In this document: in pieces, positions 1 through 8,225 of the stretch | Layout: each line of letters opens with the position of its first letter | How positions within the stretch are numbered: position 1 is the stretch's first letter | NCBI RefSeq assembly: GCF_022513565.1 | Contig: NZ_JAKWBE010000027.1 | Location: 1 to 64,000, forward strand | Direction: 5' to 3' | From: Streptomyces gilvus | GTDB taxonomy: Bacteria > Actinomycetota > Actinomycetes > Streptomycetales > Streptomycetaceae | DNA: 64,000 bases | Notes under the pieces: model-generated | Told to the model about the DNA's origin: nothing | Database searches by the model: none | Seen by the model: only the letters and a program-made list of their open reading frames with translations | Translations under genes and position numbers: made by a program

Positions 1-132
1 ATTCTGGCGGCCGGGCTGGCCGTGTCTGCCTGTGGAGACGGTGTAAGACCTCAACGGGAGTCCTCCCGGACGGGGCGGTCGTCGGTGAAGCAGGAAGCCT
101 CACCTGCGAGGGTGGGAATCCCCCGCCCTTAG
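1..132 (+). CDS. tnpB: TnpB (IS605/IS1341-type), C-terminal 43 residues, cut by window edge
   Basis: Frame 1 is open from the first base to TAG at 130-132. The peptide starts ILAAGLAVSACG and continues VRPQRESSRTGRS, which I recognise as the tail of actinobacterial TnpB proteins (RNA-guided nucleases of IS605-family elements, ancestors of Cas12). The Zn-finger and RuvC motifs lie outside the window. The stop codon sits in the loop of the hairpin at 120-139, so the coding end and the element's structured right end overlap, as is usual for TnpB elements. Only the tail is visible, so I cannot say whether the gene is intact or whether a tnpA transposase is present. Confidence 0.85.
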   Translation: MLAAGLAVSACGDGVRPQRESSRTGRSSVKQEASPARVGIPRP

Positions 133-150
133 GCGGGGGAGGAAGTCAAC
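90..150 (+). ncRNA. probable 3' scaffold of the TnpB omega-RNA (reRNA)
   Basis: In TnpB elements the guide RNA overlaps the 3' end of tnpB and the right end, and its guide is the host DNA just outside the element. Here the strong hairpin at 120-139 and a weaker CACC/GGTG pairing (101-104 with 111-114) lie in the right place. If the boundary at about 150 is right, the guide would start at about 151 (TTCTGTGCCATGCCCC). The position follows family knowledge; transcription is not shown by the sequence. Confidence 0.45.
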
Positions 151-256
151 TTCTGTGCCATGCCCCTATCCTCCTTGCCCGCGGGCGCGATCGTGGGGAA
201 GGGTGGCGGGGAGTTCCTCCGGCCAGGGGGAGTCGTCACACGGGGAGATCCGGAAC

Positions 257-670
257 ATGGCGCAGAACCAGACACTTGGCTGGCTGCTGGACGACCTGAC
301 CGAGCGCGTCGAACATGTGCGTCACGCGCTGGTCCTGTCCAACGACGGGCTGGTGACGGGAGCGAGCACGGGACTGCGGCGCGAGGACGCCGAGCATCTG
401 GCCGCCGTCTCGTCCGGGCTGCACAGCCTGGCCAAGGGCTCGGGACGCCACTTCGGCGCGGGCAGAGTACGCCAGACGATGGTCGAGTTCGACGACGCGG
501 TGCTGTTCGTCACCGCAGCCGGCACCGGCAGCTGTCTGTGCGTGCTCAGCGCCGCGGAGGCCGACATCGGGCAGATCGCTTACGAGATGACCCTGCTCGT
601 CAACCGCGTCGGCGAGCACCTCGACGTGGAGGCCCGACAGCCCGACCGGTCCCCGTTCCCAGACGCCTGA
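257..670 (+). CDS. roadblock/LC7 domain protein (CvnB/MglB-like)
   Basis: 137 residues, almost entirely one roadblock/LC7 domain. Such proteins partner small Ras-like GTPases in actinobacterial conservons. Visible features are LGWLLDDLTERVEHVRHALVLSNDGL at the N-terminus, the ASTGL strand and the C-terminal helix IGQIAYEMTLLVNRV. The ATG at 257 has GGGGAG upstream at a good distance; a longer frame from 155 lacks domain sequence. Conservon neighbours (sensor kinase, DUF742, GTPase) are absent, so this is an orphan next to a DUF6397-like gene. The IS end lies just upstream and may have altered its promoter. Confidence 0.85.
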   Translation: MAQNQTLGWLLDDLTERVEHVRHALVLSNDGLVTGASTGLRREDAEHLAAVSSGLHSLAKGSGRHFGAGRVRQTMVEFDDAVLFVTAAGTGSCLCVLSAAEADIGQIAYEMTLLVNRVGEHLDVEARQPDRSPFPDA

Positions 671-793
671 CCTGCTGATTCTCCCTCACCCGTGGAGTTA
701 TCCACAGGCCCGCCACGAGATCCGCCCCGGCGGCTACGGTTTTTCCGAGGCCGCACGAACGGCGGCGGCCACCTACTCCACGGGGGAGAGATC

Positions 794-1771
794 ATGTCGG
801 GCAACATCGTCACACCATCGACCGCCCAGGCGTACACGCCCAGCCGCGCCGCACGGGAACTGGGGCTGAAGCGAGGCGAGTTCGACCTCGCGGCCGATCT
901 CGGACTCGTCCGTACCGTCCCCGACGAGGGCGGGGGCGGACGGCGCGTCACCCGCGCCGAGATCGACCGGCTGCGCGCCGGGGACGGTTTTCCCGGGACA
1001 CTGCTGCAACGCGTCGACGTCGTCGGCACCACGGCGGGCGCGGCTCTGCTGGAGGTCTCCTCCGGCAGGTTCACCCGCCTCGCCCGGCTGGGCATGATCG
1101 TGCCGGTGCGCTTTTACCTCAACCGCTATCGGGCCGTGGTCTGGCTCTATCTGGCCGAGGAGCTACGGCAGTTCGCGGCCGACGACGACAACAAGCCCCT
1201 CCTGAGCGGCCGTACGCCGGCCGATCTGCGCCAGAAGCTGGAGGAGGGCATGGACGCGCGGCGGCGCAACTGGCGCGGTCGCCGGCTCGGGTTCCTGACC
1301 CGGCAGGCCGCGGGCCACCCCTGGGCCAGGGCAGCGGCCGTCGCCTCGATGCTCGACCCCCTCCAGGTCGCGGACATCGTCAAGGACCCGTACGAGCACG
1401 CCCACCTGAGCCGGTTCCTGCCCAAGCCCCTGTCCTACGGCGCCCCCGGCTCTCCCGCCGCACAGCTCGCCGAGCGGATCCTGAAGGCCGACGAACCGGA
1501 CGAGATCAGCTGGTTCCGCGCCGACCTCGCGCACGCCCTGGACATCGCCCGCGCACAGCACCCGGCGCCACGGCCGCGGCAGGCGCGGACGGTTGCGGAA
1601 GAGCCGAGGCCGGCCCCCGCGTCGGCCGAGGAACCGAAGCAGCCCGCGCCCCGGGCGCGGGAGGAACGGATGCACCCGGTACCACCGGCGGCGCAGCCGG
1701 CCCCGCCCGCCGTCGACGCAGGCGACCGCTCCCGGGGGCTGCTCGGCTGGCTGCGCCGCAGAAACCCCTGA
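794..1771 (+). CDS. DUF6397-like protein of unknown function
   Basis: 325 residues. The ATG at 794 follows GGGGGAGAG; the frame extends upstream to 692 but without a ribosome site. The N-terminal region (about 10-65) looks like a winged-helix or Mer-type helix-turn-helix: PSRAARELGLKRGEFDLA, then RRVTRAEIDRL. A conserved middle part follows (FYLNRYRAVVWLYLAEELRQFA), then a Pro/Ala-rich low-complexity tail of about 80 residues ending in the basic GLLGWLRRRNP. I assign it from memory to the Streptomyces DUF6397 family. A DNA- or partner-binding role is inference only. It ends one base before the stop of the convergent tesB gene. Confidence 0.6.
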   Translation: MSGNIVTPSTAQAYTPSRAARELGLKRGEFDLAADLGLVRTVPDEGGGGRRVTRAEIDRLRAGDGFPGTLLQRVDVVGTTAGAALLEVSSGRFTRLARLGMIVPVRFYLNRYRAVVWLYLAEELRQFAADDDNKPLLSGRTPADLRQKLEEGMDARRRNWRGRRLGFLTRQAAGHPWARAAAVASMLDPLQVADIVKDPYEHAHLSRFLPKPLSYGAPGSPAAQLAERILKADEPDEISWFRADLAHALDIARAQHPAPRPRQARTVAEEPRPAPASAEEPKQPAPRAREERMHPVPPAAQPAPPAVDAGDRSRGLLGWLRRRNP

Positions 1772-1772
1772 C

Positions 1773-2639
1773 CTACAACGGACGGAACAGACCCTCCTGG
1801 ACCACGGACACCAGCAGGCGTCCCTCCACGTCGTAGATCCGCCCACGGGCCAGGCCACGGCCGCCCGTCATGACCGGCGACTCCTGGTCGTACAGGAACC
1901 ACTCGTCCGCGCGGAACGGCCGGTGGAACCACATGGCGTGGTCCAGCGACGCGATGTCGAAGCTGCGCGGACCCCACAGGGGCTGGACCGGGATGCGCAC
2001 GGCGTCCAGCAGGGTCATGTCGCTGGCGTAGGTCAGCGCGCAGGTGTGCACGACCGGATCGTCGCCCAGCGGTCCGACCGCGCGCATCCACACGGCGCTG
2101 CGCGGCTCGGCGTCCTTGATCTCCTCCGGGGTCCAGCGCAGGCGGTCCACGTAGCGGATGTCGAAGGGCTGACTGCGCGCCATGCGCTGCAACTGCTCGG
2201 GCAGCGCGCCGTGATGCTCCTGGATCTCCTGCGTGACCGTCGGCAGGGACTCCGGGTCCGGGACCTTGCGGGTCGGCGGCAGCTGGTGCTCGAAGGGACC
2301 TTCCTCAGGCTTGTGAAAGGAGGCGGTGAGATTGAAGATCGTGCGGCCCTGCTGCACGGCGGTGACCCGGCGCGTGGTGAACGACCTGCCGTCGCGGACC
2401 CGCTCGACCTGGTACACGATCGGCACGCCCGGCCGGCCCGGGCGCAGGAAGTACGCGTGCAGCGAGTGCACGGGGCGGTCGCCCTCCGTGGTGCGAGCGG
2501 CGGCGACCAGCGCCTGGCCCGCCACCTGGCCGCCGAAGACCCGCTGCAGGGACTCGTGGGGGCTCAGGCCACGGAAGATGTTGACCTCGATCTGCTCCAG
2601 GTCGAGCAGGTCGACCAGTCTCTCGGCCGGGTTCGTCAT
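1773..2639 (-). CDS. tesB: acyl-CoA thioesterase II (TesB family)
   Basis: 288 residues, the usual TesB length, with two hotdog folds. It hydrolyses acyl-CoA to free acid and CoA in the cytoplasm. Visible signatures: SLHAYFLRPGR and GRSFTTRRV in the first hotdog; in the second, SLDHAMWFHRPF (the Asp equivalent to the E. coli TesB catalytic Asp), the Thr in SPVMTGGRGL, and the Gln in VVQEGLFR. All three catalytic positions are therefore present. The ATG at 2639 is 19 bases from the helicase stop at 2659, so the two are probably co-transcribed. Confidence 0.9.
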   Translation of the reverse strand: MTNPAERLVDLLDLEQIEVNIFRGLSPHESLQRVFGGQVAGQALVAAARTTEGDRPVHSLHAYFLRPGRPGVPIVYQVERVRDGRSFTTRRVTAVQQGRTIFNLTASFHKPEEGPFEHQLPPTRKVPDPESLPTVTQEIQEHHGALPEQLQRMARSQPFDIRYVDRLRWTPEEIKDAEPRSAVWMRAVGPLGDDPVVHTCALTYASDMTLLDAVRIPVQPLWGPRSFDIASLDHAMWFHRPFRADEWFLYDQESPVMTGGRGLARGRIYDVEGRLLVSVVQEGLFRPL

Positions 2640-2658
2640 GGGTGCGTCGCTCCTTGGC

Positions 2659-5172
2659 TCACAGCTGTCCGACGTCGGTGACACGGACGACCGCACGTCC
2701 CTCCGCGTCGGAGGCCGCGAGGTCGATCTCCGCGCTGATGCCCCAGTCGTGGTCGTCGTTCGGATCGTCGAAGATCTGCCGGACCCGCCAGAGACCGTTC
2801 CGCGGCTCCTCCTGGATGACCAGCAGCTTGGGGCCGCGGGCGTCGGGGCCGGTGCCGAGGTCGTCGTACTCGTCCCAGTACTTGTCCATCGCCTCGCCCC
2901 ACGCCTCAGCGTCCCAGCCGGAGTCGGCGTCCAACTCGCCCAGCTCCTCCACCTGGTCCAGGGCGGCGAGCTCGACCCTGCGGAACAGGGCGTTGCGGAC
3001 CAGGACACGGAAGGCGCGCGCGTTGGCGGTGACGGGCTTGACCTCGTCCGCCTTCTCCTGGGCCTCCTCGGCGGTCATCTCCTCCGGGTTCGCCAGCTGC
3101 TCCCACTCGTCCAGCAGGCTGGAGTCGACCTGGCGGACCATCTCGCCGAGCCACTCGATGAGGTCCTGCAGGTCCTCGGACTTCAGGTCGTCGGGGATGT
3201 TGTGGTCGAGGGTCTTGTAGGCGCTGGCGAGGTAGCGCAGCACGATGCCCTCGGTGCGGGCCAGTTCGTAGAAGGACACCAACTCCGTGAAGGACAGCGC
3301 CCGTTCGTACATGTCGCGGATGACGGACTTCGGCGACAGCGGATGGTCGCCGACCCACGGATGGCTCTTGCGGTAGGTGTTGTACGCGTGGAAGAGCAGT
3401 TCCTCCAGGGGCTTGGGGTAGCTGATGTCCTGGAGCCGCTCCATGCGCTCCTCGTACTCGACGCCGTCCGCCTTCATTGCGGCCACGGCTTCGCCCTTCG
3501 CCTTGTTCAGCTGGGCGACGAGGATCTGCCGGGGGTCGTCCAGCGTCGACTCGACGACGGAGACCATGTCCAGGGCGTAGGACGGCGACTCGGGGTCGAG
3601 GAGCTCGAACGCGGCCAGCGCGAAGGTGGACAGCGGCTGGTTGAGCGCGAAGTCCTGCTGCAGGTCCACTGTGAGACGGACGATGCGGCCGCTGGCGTCC
3701 GGCGTGTCGAGCTTCTCGACGATGCCGCCGTCCAGCAGCGAGCGGTAGATCGCGATGGCCCGGCGGATGTGCCGCAGCTGCTGCTTGCGCGGCTCGTGGT
3801 TGTCCTCCAGCAGATGCCGCATCGCCTCGAAGGCGTTGCCCGGGCGGGCGATCACCGACAGCAGCATCGTGTGCGTCACCCGGAACCGGGAGGTCAGCGG
3901 CTCCGGCTCGGAGGCGATGAGCTTCTCGAAGGTGTTCTCCGTCCACCCGACGAAGCCCTCCGGCGCCTTCTTGCGCACGACCTTGCGACGCTTCTTCGGG
4001 TCGTCGCCCGCCTTCGCGAGTGCCTTCTCGTTCTCGATGACGTGCTCGGGCGCCTGCGCGACGACGAAGCCCGCAGTGTCGAAGCCGGCCCGCCCGGCCC
4101 GGCCCGCGATCTGGTGGAACTCACGCGCCCGCAGCGTGCGCACCCGGTTGCCGTCGTACTTGGTCAGCGCCGTGAACAGCACGGTGCGGATGGGGACGTT
4201 GACGCCGACGCCGAGGGTGTCCGTACCGCAGATGACCTTCAGCAGGCCGGCCTGGGCGAGCTTCTCCACCAGTCGCCGGTACTTGGGCAGCATGCCGGCG
4301 TGGTGGACGCCGATGCCGTGCCGGACGTAGCGGGAGAGGTTGCGGCCGAACTTGGTGGTGAAGCGGAAGTTGCCGATCAGCTCGGCGATCTGCTCCTTCT
4401 CCTCCTTCGAGCACATGTTGATGCTCATCAGCGCCTGCGCCCGCTCCACGGCCTGGGCCTGCGTGAAGTGCACGATGTAGACCGGTGCCTGCCGGGTCTC
4501 CAGCAGGTCGGTGAGGGTCTCGGTGAGCGGGGTGAGCCGGTACTCGTAGGAGAGGGGCACCGGGCGGGTGGCCGAGCGGACCACCGACGTGGGGCGGCCG
4601 GTGCGGCGCGTGAGGTCCTGCTCGAAGAAGGACACGTCGCCGAGCGTCGCCGACATCAGGATGAACTGCGCCTGCGGGAGTTCCAGGATCGGGATCTGCC
4701 AGGCCCAGCCGCGGTCGCCCTCCGCGTAGAAGTGGAACTCGTCCATGACGACCTGGCCGACGTCCGCGTCCTTGCCGTCGCGCAGCGCGATCGACGCCAG
4801 CACCTCGGCGGTGCAGCAGATCACGGGAGCGTCGGCGTTGACGGAGGCGTCGCCGGTCAGCATGCCCACGTTCTCGGTGCCGAACAGCTTGCACAGCTCG
4901 AAGAACTTCTCCGAGACCAGCGCCTTGATCGGCGCCGTGTAGAAGGTGACCTCGTCCCGGGCCAGCGCGGCGAAGTGGGCACCCGCCGCGATCATGCTCT
5001 TGCCGGAGCCGGTGGGCGTCGACACGATCACGTTCGCGCCGGAGACCACCTCGATCAGCGCCTCCTCCTGGTGGGGGTAGAGCGTCAGACCGCGCTCCTG
5101 GGCCCACGAGTCGAAGGCTTCGTAGAGGGCGTCGGGGTCGGCGGTCGAAGGAAGCTGATCGATGAGTGTCAC
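2659..5172 (-). CDS. Ski2-like DEAD/DEAH-box RNA helicase with C-terminal DUF3516-type region
   Basis: 837 residues from the GTG at 5172, the start that gives the family's usual N-terminus (TLIDQLPS). In-frame starts at 5202 and 5232 add weakly conserved residues. Motifs in order: Walker A TPTGSGKS, motif Ia TAPIKALVSEKF, DEFH box VVMDEFHFY, motif III LMSATLGD, and motif VI QIAGRAGRAGFDTAGF. A long alpha-helical C-terminal half matches the actinobacterial helicases annotated with DUF3516. The expected role is ATP-driven RNA remodelling; the substrate is unknown. It is the first gene of a probable two-gene operon with tesB. Confidence 0.85.
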   Translation of the reverse strand: MTLIDQLPSTADPDALYEAFDSWAQERGLTLYPHQEEALIEVVSGANVIVSTPTGSGKSMIAAGAHFAALARDEVTFYTAPIKALVSEKFFELCKLFGTENVGMLTGDASVNADAPVICCTAEVLASIALRDGKDADVGQVVMDEFHFYAEGDRGWAWQIPILELPQAQFILMSATLGDVSFFEQDLTRRTGRPTSVVRSATRPVPLSYEYRLTPLTETLTDLLETRQAPVYIVHFTQAQAVERAQALMSINMCSKEEKEQIAELIGNFRFTTKFGRNLSRYVRHGIGVHHAGMLPKYRRLVEKLAQAGLLKVICGTDTLGVGVNVPIRTVLFTALTKYDGNRVRTLRAREFHQIAGRAGRAGFDTAGFVVAQAPEHVIENEKALAKAGDDPKKRRKVVRKKAPEGFVGWTENTFEKLIASEPEPLTSRFRVTHTMLLSVIARPGNAFEAMRHLLEDNHEPRKQQLRHIRRAIAIYRSLLDGGIVEKLDTPDASGRIVRLTVDLQQDFALNQPLSTFALAAFELLDPESPSYALDMVSVVESTLDDPRQILVAQLNKAKGEAVAAMKADGVEYEERMERLQDISYPKPLEELLFHAYNTYRKSHPWVGDHPLSPKSVIRDMYERALSFTELVSFYELARTEGIVLRYLASAYKTLDHNIPDDLKSEDLQDLIEWLGEMVRQVDSSLLDEWEQLANPEEMTAEEAQEKADEVKPVTANARAFRVLVRNALFRRVELAALDQVEELGELDADSGWDAEAWGEAMDKYWDEYDDLGTGPDARGPKLLVIQEEPRNGLWRVRQIFDDPNDDHDWGISAEIDLAASDAEGRAVVRVTDVGQL

Positions 5173-5317
5173 GGACCCATCTTGCCTGGCGTCCTCCTTC
5201 ATAGGGGAATCGGATGCGAGGTCGAAGATCACGACCAGTACGCTGTGTCACCGACGGAGCGTCAGCGCACCCGGTCAACTGGACAGCGGCACACGAGGAA
5301 TGGGGCGGGGAACGGCC

Positions 5318-6112
5318 ATGATGGGACCAGCACACTCACTGTCGGGCGCCGCGGCCTGGCTCGGCGTCGGTGCCGCGGCCGCCGCGGCGGGACACCCGAT
5401 GCCCTGGCCGGTCCTCCTGGTCGGTGCCCTGATCTGCGCCGGAGCGGCCCTCGCCCCGGACCTCGACCACAAGGCGGCCACCATCTCCAGGGCGTTCGGG
5501 CCGCTCTCACGCGGGCTGTGCGAGATCGTCGACAAGCTCTCCTATGCCGTCTACAAGGCGACGAGGAAGCAGGGCGACCCGCGCCGGTCCGGCGGCCACC
5601 GCACGCTCACCCACACCTGGCTGTGGGCGGTCCTGATCGGTGCGGGTTCGGCGGCCGCTGCCGTGACGGGTGGCCGTTGGGCGGTCCTCGCCATCCTCTT
5701 CGTCCACATGGTGCTGGCCATCGAGGGCCTGCTGTGGCGGGCGGCCCGCGGTTCCAGCAGCGATGTCCTGGTCTGGCTGCTGGCGGCGACCAGCGCCTGG
5801 ATCCTCGCCGGGATACTGGACAAGCCGGGCAACGGCTCGGACTGGCTGTTCACGCAGCCGGGCCAGCAGTACCTGTGGCTGGGGCTGCCGATCGTGCTCG
5901 GGGCGATAGTCCACGACATCGGCGACGCGCTCACCGTCTCCGGCTGCCCGATCCTGTGGCCGATACCGCTGGGCCGCAGGCGCTGGTATCCCGTGGGCCC
6001 GCCCAAGGTCATGCGGTTCCGGGCGGGCAGCTGGGTCGAGCTGAAGGTGCTGATGCCGGCGTTCATGCTGTTGGGCGGGGTGGGCTGCGCGGCGGCGCTG
6101 AACTTCATCTGA
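5318..6112 (+). CDS. DUF457/YdjM-type metal-dependent membrane hydrolase
   Basis: 264 residues with several hydrophobic segments. Metal-ligand motifs typical of the family are present: PDLDHKAATISR near residue 47, GGHRTLTHT near residue 90, and HDIGDALT near residue 197. The family is membrane-bound and predicted to be hydrolytic; no substrate is known. I chose ATG 5318 (5321 is equally possible) because GGGGCGGGGA precedes it and the hydrophobic N-terminus begins there. Starting at 5162 would overlap the divergent helicase gene. The 145 bp between the two starts must hold both promoters. Confidence 0.75.
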   Translation: MMGPAHSLSGAAAWLGVGAAAAAAGHPMPWPVLLVGALICAGAALAPDLDHKAATISRAFGPLSRGLCEIVDKLSYAVYKATRKQGDPRRSGGHRTLTHTWLWAVLIGAGSAAAAVTGGRWAVLAILFVHMVLAIEGLLWRAARGSSSDVLVWLLAATSAWILAGILDKPGNGSDWLFTQPGQQYLWLGLPIVLGAIVHDIGDALTVSGCPILWPIPLGRRRWYPVGPPKVMRFRAGSWVELKVLMPAFMLLGGVGCAAALNFI

Positions 6113-6125
6113 GCGGGCCCCGAGA

Positions 6126-6147
6126 GCCGGCCCCCACCCCGGCCGGC
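6126..6147. terminator. hairpin between convergent genes
   Basis: GCCGGCC (6126-6132) and GGCCGGC (6141-6147) form a perfect 7-bp stem with an 8-base loop. It lies between the convergent stops at 6112 and 6152 and could end transcription from either side. Confidence 0.55.
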
Positions 6148-6151
6148 CGGG

Positions 6152-6631
6152 TCAGTCCCTCCACTGCTGGGCCGGGGACACCCCGGGCAGCGGGCGGCCG
6201 ATCACGGCGAGCGGGATGTAGAAGAAGACCTGGCAGATGGCGATGATCAGGGTGGCCAGGGCCTTCTCCTCGTAGTGCTCGGCGGCCCGCGCGTACAGCT
6301 CGTCGGAGACGCGCTCGCCGTGCGGGTTGGGGGTGAGCACCGCCTCGACCAGGGCGAGGGCGACCCGTTCGGCGTCGGAGAAGCAGGGCGCGTCCTTCCA
6401 GGTCGCCACGCCCATGATCCGCTCGTCGGACTCGCCGGCCTCGCGCAGATTGCCGGTGTGCAGGGTGGTCAGATAGGTGTTCCCGACCAGCTGGCCGGCG
6501 CGCAGTTGCAGGAGGCTGATGGTGGTCTGCGGCACGGAGCCGTTGCCGGTGGCCTTGAACAGGGCGCCGTTGACGGGACCGAACTCGGGGACCAGCTTGA
6601 GCGGGTTGGACAGGCGCGACCGGGCGGTCAT
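6152..6631 (-). CDS. carboxymuconolactone decarboxylase (AhpD-like) fold protein lacking the CxxC pair
   Basis: 159 residues. The all-helical AhpD/CMD core is recognisable (ISLLQLRAGQLVGNTYLTTLH, then DERIMGVATW and FSDAERVALALVEAV). AhpD-type members carry a redox CxxC before the conserved His. Here the segment reads GNTYLTTLH, so both cysteines are replaced and only the His remains. Peroxidase activity is therefore unlikely; a non-redox or structural role is possible. The ATG at 6631 follows GGAAGGAAA with good spacing. The gene stands alone, downstream of rpmE2 on the same strand. Confidence 0.75.
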   Translation of the reverse strand: MTARSRLSNPLKLVPEFGPVNGALFKATGNGSVPQTTISLLQLRAGQLVGNTYLTTLHTGNLREAGESDERIMGVATWKDAPCFSDAERVALALVEAVLTPNPHGERVSDELYARAAEHYEEKALATLIIAICQVFFYIPLAVIGRPLPGVSPAQQWRD

Positions 6632-6735
6632 GGCGTTTCCTTCCGTCGTCCTCGGGATGCTTGCGTTGGACTGACGGATCCCGAGGGACGGATGTGACCG
6701 GCGAACGCCAAGAGTTTCCCGGAGGCTCCCCCCGC

Positions 6736-6996
6736 TCAGGCCCCCTGCCCCGCGCCCGAACCGTAGCGGCGTTCGAACTGGGCGATGCGGCCCTCCGAGT
6801 CCACGGTGCGGGCCTTGCCGGTGTAGAAGGGGTGGCTCTCCGAGGAGATCTCCACGTCCACCACCGGGTAGGTCTCGCCGTCGTCCCACTCGATGGTCTG
6901 GTCGCTGCTCGCGGTGGACCGGGTGAGGAAGGCGTAGCCGGCGGCGCGGTCGCGGAAGACGACGGGGTGGTAGTCGGGGTGCTTGTCCTGCTGCAT
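6736..6996 (-). CDS. rpmE2: 50S ribosomal protein L31 type B (zinc-independent paralogue)
   Basis: 86 residues: starts [16 protein letters not shown] and ends with the HPFYTGK...[10 protein letters not shown] block typical of type-B L31. It lacks the CxxC zinc ribbon of type-A L31. In Streptomyces, such C-minus paralogues are usually repressed by Zur and replace the zinc form under zinc limitation. I found no convincing Zur box in the upstream 60 bp. The gene lies 32 bp downstream of the DUF5709 gene, so it may be read from that promoter. Confidence 0.9.
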   Translation of the reverse strand: MQQDKHPDYHPVVFRDRAAGYAFLTRSTASSDQTIEWDDGETYPVVDVEISSESHPFYTGKARTVDSEGRIAQFERRYGSGAGQGA

Positions 6997-7028
6997 GCCT
7001 GCTCCTTGCCGTGCGCGGTAGAGGTGGA

Positions 7029-7505
7029 TCAGCCGGACAGCGCGTCCTCGTCGACGATGTGCATGGCGGCTTCCTCGGCGGAGGCCGCCGCGCCGTCGAT
7101 GCCCACGTCGGTGGCGACCAGCGCGCTCTCCTCGTCCTCGTGCGCGCCCTCGTCGGGGGCCACGAGCCGGCCGGAGCGGACGGCGCCGACCTCGTTGTCC
7201 AGGAGTTCCCCGTCGGTGCCGTCGCAGTCGCCGAGACCGTCGCCGTCGCCCTCGCCGTCACCGAGGTCGGGCAGTTCCTCGGCGAGCCGCTGGTCCAGCG
7301 TCTCCCCGCCCCGCCGTTCGGCGGCCGTCACACCGAGGTGCTCCACGGCCCAGGGCCGCTCCGGAGGGGACCAGCCGCGGTCGAGGGGGTCGCCCACACC
7401 GTCGTACTCCAGGGTGTCCTCGGAGTCGAGCAGCCCCGTGTCCTCACGCTGGTCGTCTCCGTCGGGCTGGTAGACGTCGTCTCCCCATCCGTCGGCGCTG
7501 TTCAC
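7029..7505 (-). CDS. DUF5709 family acidic protein
   Basis: 158 residues, very acidic. Recognisable blocks: [12 protein letters not shown] near the N-terminus, [36 protein letters not shown], and [15 protein letters not shown] at the end. These match the Streptomyces family DUF5709; no function is known. GTG 7505 is preceded by GGAGGTACCC, an excellent ribosome site, so I prefer it over any upstream extension. A Gly/Asp-rich stretch ([15 protein letters not shown]) in the middle is low complexity and probably variable. Confidence 0.75.
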   Translation of the reverse strand: MNSADGWGDDVYQPDGDDQREDTGLLDSEDTLEYDGVGDPLDRGWSPPERPWAVEHLGVTAAERRGGETLDQRLAEELPDLGDGEGDGDGLGDCDGTDGELLDNEVGAVRSGRLVAPDEGAHEDEESALVATDVGIDGAAASAEEAAMHIVDEDALSG

Positions 7506-7865
7506 GGGTACCTCCAGGTGCTGGGGACCGGCCCTCACCGCGCCGGGCGTCGCCGCCGGGCGCGGAGCACAGGCTGTGCCGGGGACGCGTCCACGGTCCC
7601 CGGGCACTCCCCGAGCCGGTGCCGATATCCAGCCTTCCACCCCGGTTCGCCACCGCGCAACGGCACGGGGCGAGGAGGCGCCGGGGGACCGTGCGGAAGG
7701 GCCGTGGGCCCCACTCGGCCTTCGTGTGTCCCGCCGGAGACGTGGTGTCGGTCCGAGGGGCGCCGTCACCTCGGTGACGGGTGACGGGTAGCGGGTAACG
7801 CCACCGCGCCGGTGGCCGTCGGGCCTGTGCCGACGGGCGCGACTCACCTTTCGCCCACGGGCCCG

Positions 7866-8200
7866 CTCGGTCTCGGGCCTTCCGGCTCGCCGGTTCGCCT
7901 ACGGGTCCTCTCGGTCCCGGGCTTTCCGGCTCGCCGGTGCGCCTGGCTCGCCCGGTCCTGCGCCTCCCGACTCCCATGGGCGCACAGGCCGACGGGTGCG
8001 GCGCCTCCCGGCTCGCGCCCGTGCGTGGGCCGACGAGGTGCCGCATGTGCTGGCTCACCCTGCGCCGCACGGCCCACCCGGTGCGGCGCCTCCCGGCTCG
8101 CGCCCGTGCACGGGCCGACGAGGTGGCGCATGTCCTGGTTCACCCCCGCGCTGCACGGTCCGCCAGGCCCCGCGCCCCCTGGTTCACCCCCGCGCCGCAC
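7866..8200. repeat. degenerate tandem repeats in a 720-bp gene-free interval
   Basis: Between the DUF5709 start (7505) and the ABC exporter stop (8226) I see no credible gene. From about 7866 the DNA is repetitive. A ~44-bp unit (CTCGGTCTCGGGCCTTCCGG) recurs at 7866 and 7910. An 85-bp unit beginning GTGCGGCGCCTCCCGGCTCG recurs at 7996 and 8081. CTGGTTCACCCCCGCGC recurs at 8135 and 8179, 44 bp apart. The periods (about 44 and 85) suggest one ancestral unit duplicated as monomers and dimers. Open frames here are GC-rich artefacts. Confidence 0.7.
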
Positions 8201-8225
8201 GGCCGACCCGCCCCGCGCCCCCGGC

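Larger units (their letters stand above)
1..150 (+). mobile_element. right end of an IS605/IS200-superfamily (IS1341-type) element
   Basis: The TnpB tail is followed at once by the perfect stem-loop CCCCCGCC/GGCGGGGG (120-127 with 132-139, loop CTTA) and then AGGAAGTCAAC. A subterminal hairpin followed by a short GTCAA-type end is typical of these single-strand transposons, which have no terminal inverted repeats. I place the boundary at about 148-150 by inference, because the left end and an empty site are not visible. The element ends about 107 bp upstream of the roadblock gene, so it may sit in or near that gene's promoter. Confidence 0.7.

Noticed and set aside
5162-5317. Longer start for the DUF457 membrane protein at 5162
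   Set aside because: It would overlap the helicase start and add about 50 residues without hydrophobic or conserved character.
2326-6246. A 1306-codon open frame antisense to the helicase
   Set aside because: High GC leaves non-coding frames open. The minus strand carries the recognised TesB and helicase proteins with all motifs; this frame shows no family resemblance.
6997-7060. Zur box ahead of rpmE2
   Set aside because: Expected by analogy, but no palindrome resembling the Streptomyces Zur consensus is visible here.
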